Assembly (NCBI RefSeq): GCF_009827305.1
Contig: NZ_WTYJ01000001.1
Location: 1,426,001-1,490,000, forward strand
Origin: Croceibacterium xixiisoli
GTDB lineage: Bacteria > Pseudomonadota > Alphaproteobacteria > Sphingomonadales > Sphingomonadaceae
Direction of reading: 5' to 3'
Length of the DNA stretch: 64,000 nucleotides
The notes under the pieces: model-generated
The model's database searches: none
What the model saw: only the letters and a program-made list of their open reading frames with translations
What the model was told of the DNA's origin: nothing
Shown here: one piece after another, positions 62,921 through 64,000 of the stretch
Layout of the letters: every line of letters begins with the position of its first letter
How positions within the stretch are numbered: position 1 is the first letter of the stretch
Made by a program: the position numbers and the translations under genes

Positions 62921-64000
62921 GTGGCCTCCAGTTCAAATATATTCTCCAGCTGGCGAGCGGATTTGCCAGCCTCGATCGTGGTGGCGCTCGTCGCGCTGCC
63001 GCTGTGCCTTGGCGTGGCGCTGGCATCCGGTGCACCGCTGTTTTCCGGCCTGATCGCCGGTTGTGTCGGCGGCATTGTCGTCGGCTTCCTGTCCAAATCA
63101 CCGCTGTCGGTGGCGGGTCCGGCGGCCGGCCTGACCGTGATCGTCTTCGCGGCGATCGAGCAACTGCCCAGCTTCGAAGCCTTCCTGCTGGCGACCTTTC
63201 TTGCCGGCGTGATCCAGATCGCCTTCTTCTTCACCCGATCGGGCGTGCTGGCTGAATTCGTGCCATCTTCGGTGGTCACGGGCATGCTTGCGGCGATCGG
63301 TCTGATTCTGATCCTGAAGCAGATCCCCCACGCGATCGGCTATGATGGCGATTACGAAGGCGATTTCCGCTTCCTGCAGGCAGACGGGCTGAACACGCTG
63401 ACCGCGATCGGGCACACGATTGCCAACAGCGTGCTGTGGGGTGCCGTGATCATTGGCCTCGGCAGCCTGGCATTCCTGTTCTGGTGGGACAAGGTGAAGC
63501 CGACCGAAGGTCCGCTGCGCTTCGTTCCCGGGCCGCTGGTGGTCGTGGTGCTGGGCGTGATCGTCAACTGGCTGTTCGGCCTGGTTGCGCCGTCGCTGCA
63601 GCTGACCCAGACCCATCTGGTGCAGGTGCCGATCAGCGGATCGCTGACCGAATTCGTCGGCCTGTTCTCCACCCCGGATTTCAGCCAGATTTCCAACAGC
63701 GCCGTCTGGACAATCGCCATCACCCTGGCGATCGTTGCCAGCCTAGAATCGCTGCTGAGCGTGAAGGCCGTGGACGAAATCGATCCGCAACGCCGCACCA
63801 CCCCCAAGAACTGGGAAATGCTGGCCCAGGGTGGCGGCAATATGGTGTCCGGCCTGATCGGCGGTCTGCCGGTTACCTCGGTGATCGTGCGCTCTTCGGC
63901 TAACGTGGAAGCCCGCGCCGAAAGCAAGCTGTCGACCATCCTGCATGGTACCTGGCTGCTGCTGAGCGTGCTGCTGATCCCGGTGATCCTCAACCTGATC
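62921..64000 (+). CDS. SulP family inorganic anion transporter, 3'-truncated by the window
   Basis: The frame runs from a GTG at 62921 (GAGGAAG five bases upstream) to the last base with no stop; 360 codons are visible. SulP/SLC26 pattern: DLPASIVVALVALPLCLGVA at 14-33, then ASGAPLFSGLIAG and KSPLSVAGPAAGLTVIV, many spans, and a conserved SLESLLSVKAVD. This subgroup often transports sulfate or bicarbonate and sits near a carbonic anhydrase gene; what follows is outside the window. Confidence 0.9.
   Translation, partial: MASSSNIFSSWRADLPASIVVALVALPLCLGVALASGAPLFSGLIAGCVGGIVVGFLSKSPLSVAGPAAGLTVIVFAAIEQLPSFEAFLLATFLAGVIQIAFFFTRSGVLAEFVPSSVVTGMLAAIGLILILKQIPHAIGYDGDYEGDFRFLQADGLNTLTAIGHTIANSVLWGAVIIGLGSLAFLFWWDKVKPTEGPLRFVPGPLVVVVLGVIVNWLFGLVAPSLQLTQTHLVQVPISGSLTEFVGLFSTPDFSQISNSAVWTIAITLAIVASLESLLSVKAVDEIDPQRRTTPKNWEMLAQGGGNMVSGLIGGLPVTSVIVRSSANVEARAESKLSTILHGTWLLLSVLLIPVILNLI

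Overview
The window is GC-rich chromosomal DNA of an alphaproteobacterium, most likely order Sphingomonadales. Supporting signs are a ccm-type cytochrome c maturation cluster, a large TonB-dependent receptor, an EcfG-type stress promoter in front of a csbD gene, a 'plasmid stabilization' KGG-type protein, and REP-like palindromes of the type common in sphingomonads. The order assignment is inferred from gene content, not from a marker gene. Most of the window is ordinary core chromosome. I see no rRNA, no CRISPR array and no intact insertion sequence.

Layout. 1-6036: a 5'-truncated leucine-dehydrogenase-family gene, then ccmC-D-E-F-G-H-I, tightly overlapped. 6123-12187: kup; the minus-strand operon dapF-mtaB-ftsY-yciB; an EVE-domain gene. 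12188-19331: csbD behind a stress promoter, an orphan ThDP enzyme, an MFS transporter, pgsA and several exported proteins. 19531-26665: TonB receptor, rnd-oxyR, aspS. 26794-31140: a TauD-like dioxygenase, acpP-fabF-mltG, a 2H phosphoesterase and tRNA-Met(CAT). 31436-35542: a catabolic island with a TetR regulator and its palindromic operator, a periplasmic cytochrome c plus p-cresol-methylhydroxylase-like flavoprotein, and a CYP199-like P450. 35684-41330: a zinc-ribbon membrane protein, rodA, the KGG protein and a hybrid histidine kinase. 41394-45703: the least ordinary stretch. It has four GTAACC half-sites at exact 10-bp steps, a membrane-protein/XRE pair, an exported protein with an Ivy-like Cys-His-Cys loop, and a convergent phage-type gene whose AT-rich 3' half encodes a lytic transglycosylase; a perfect 28-bp inverted repeat pair lies beyond. 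45704-57264: ubiB/aarF, then nitrate assimilation (nasT-nasS, three small exported-protein genes, nirB-nirD-nasA-cobA). 57347-64000: succinyl-CoA:acetate CoA-transferase, cstA with its small partner, a beta-helix exported protein and a SulP transporter cut by the window end.

How the genes work together. The Ccm proteins attach heme to c-type cytochromes, including the one at 32297. CobA supplies the siroheme precursor for NirB. NasS and NasT should control nirB-nirD-nasA-cobA through the leader at 50814-50946. I read this leader as a promoter, three AxxGxx hexaloop hairpins and an intrinsic terminator; the last hairpin shares an arm with the terminator, as ANTAR antitermination requires.

Best candidates for something new are (i) the convergent pair of an Ivy-like exported protein and a chimeric phage-type transglycosylase, (ii) the 10-bp-periodic GTAACC array, and (iii) a 21-bp-period repeat present both inside mtaB and in front of the P450 gene. 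All functions come from reading the sequence, with no database search.
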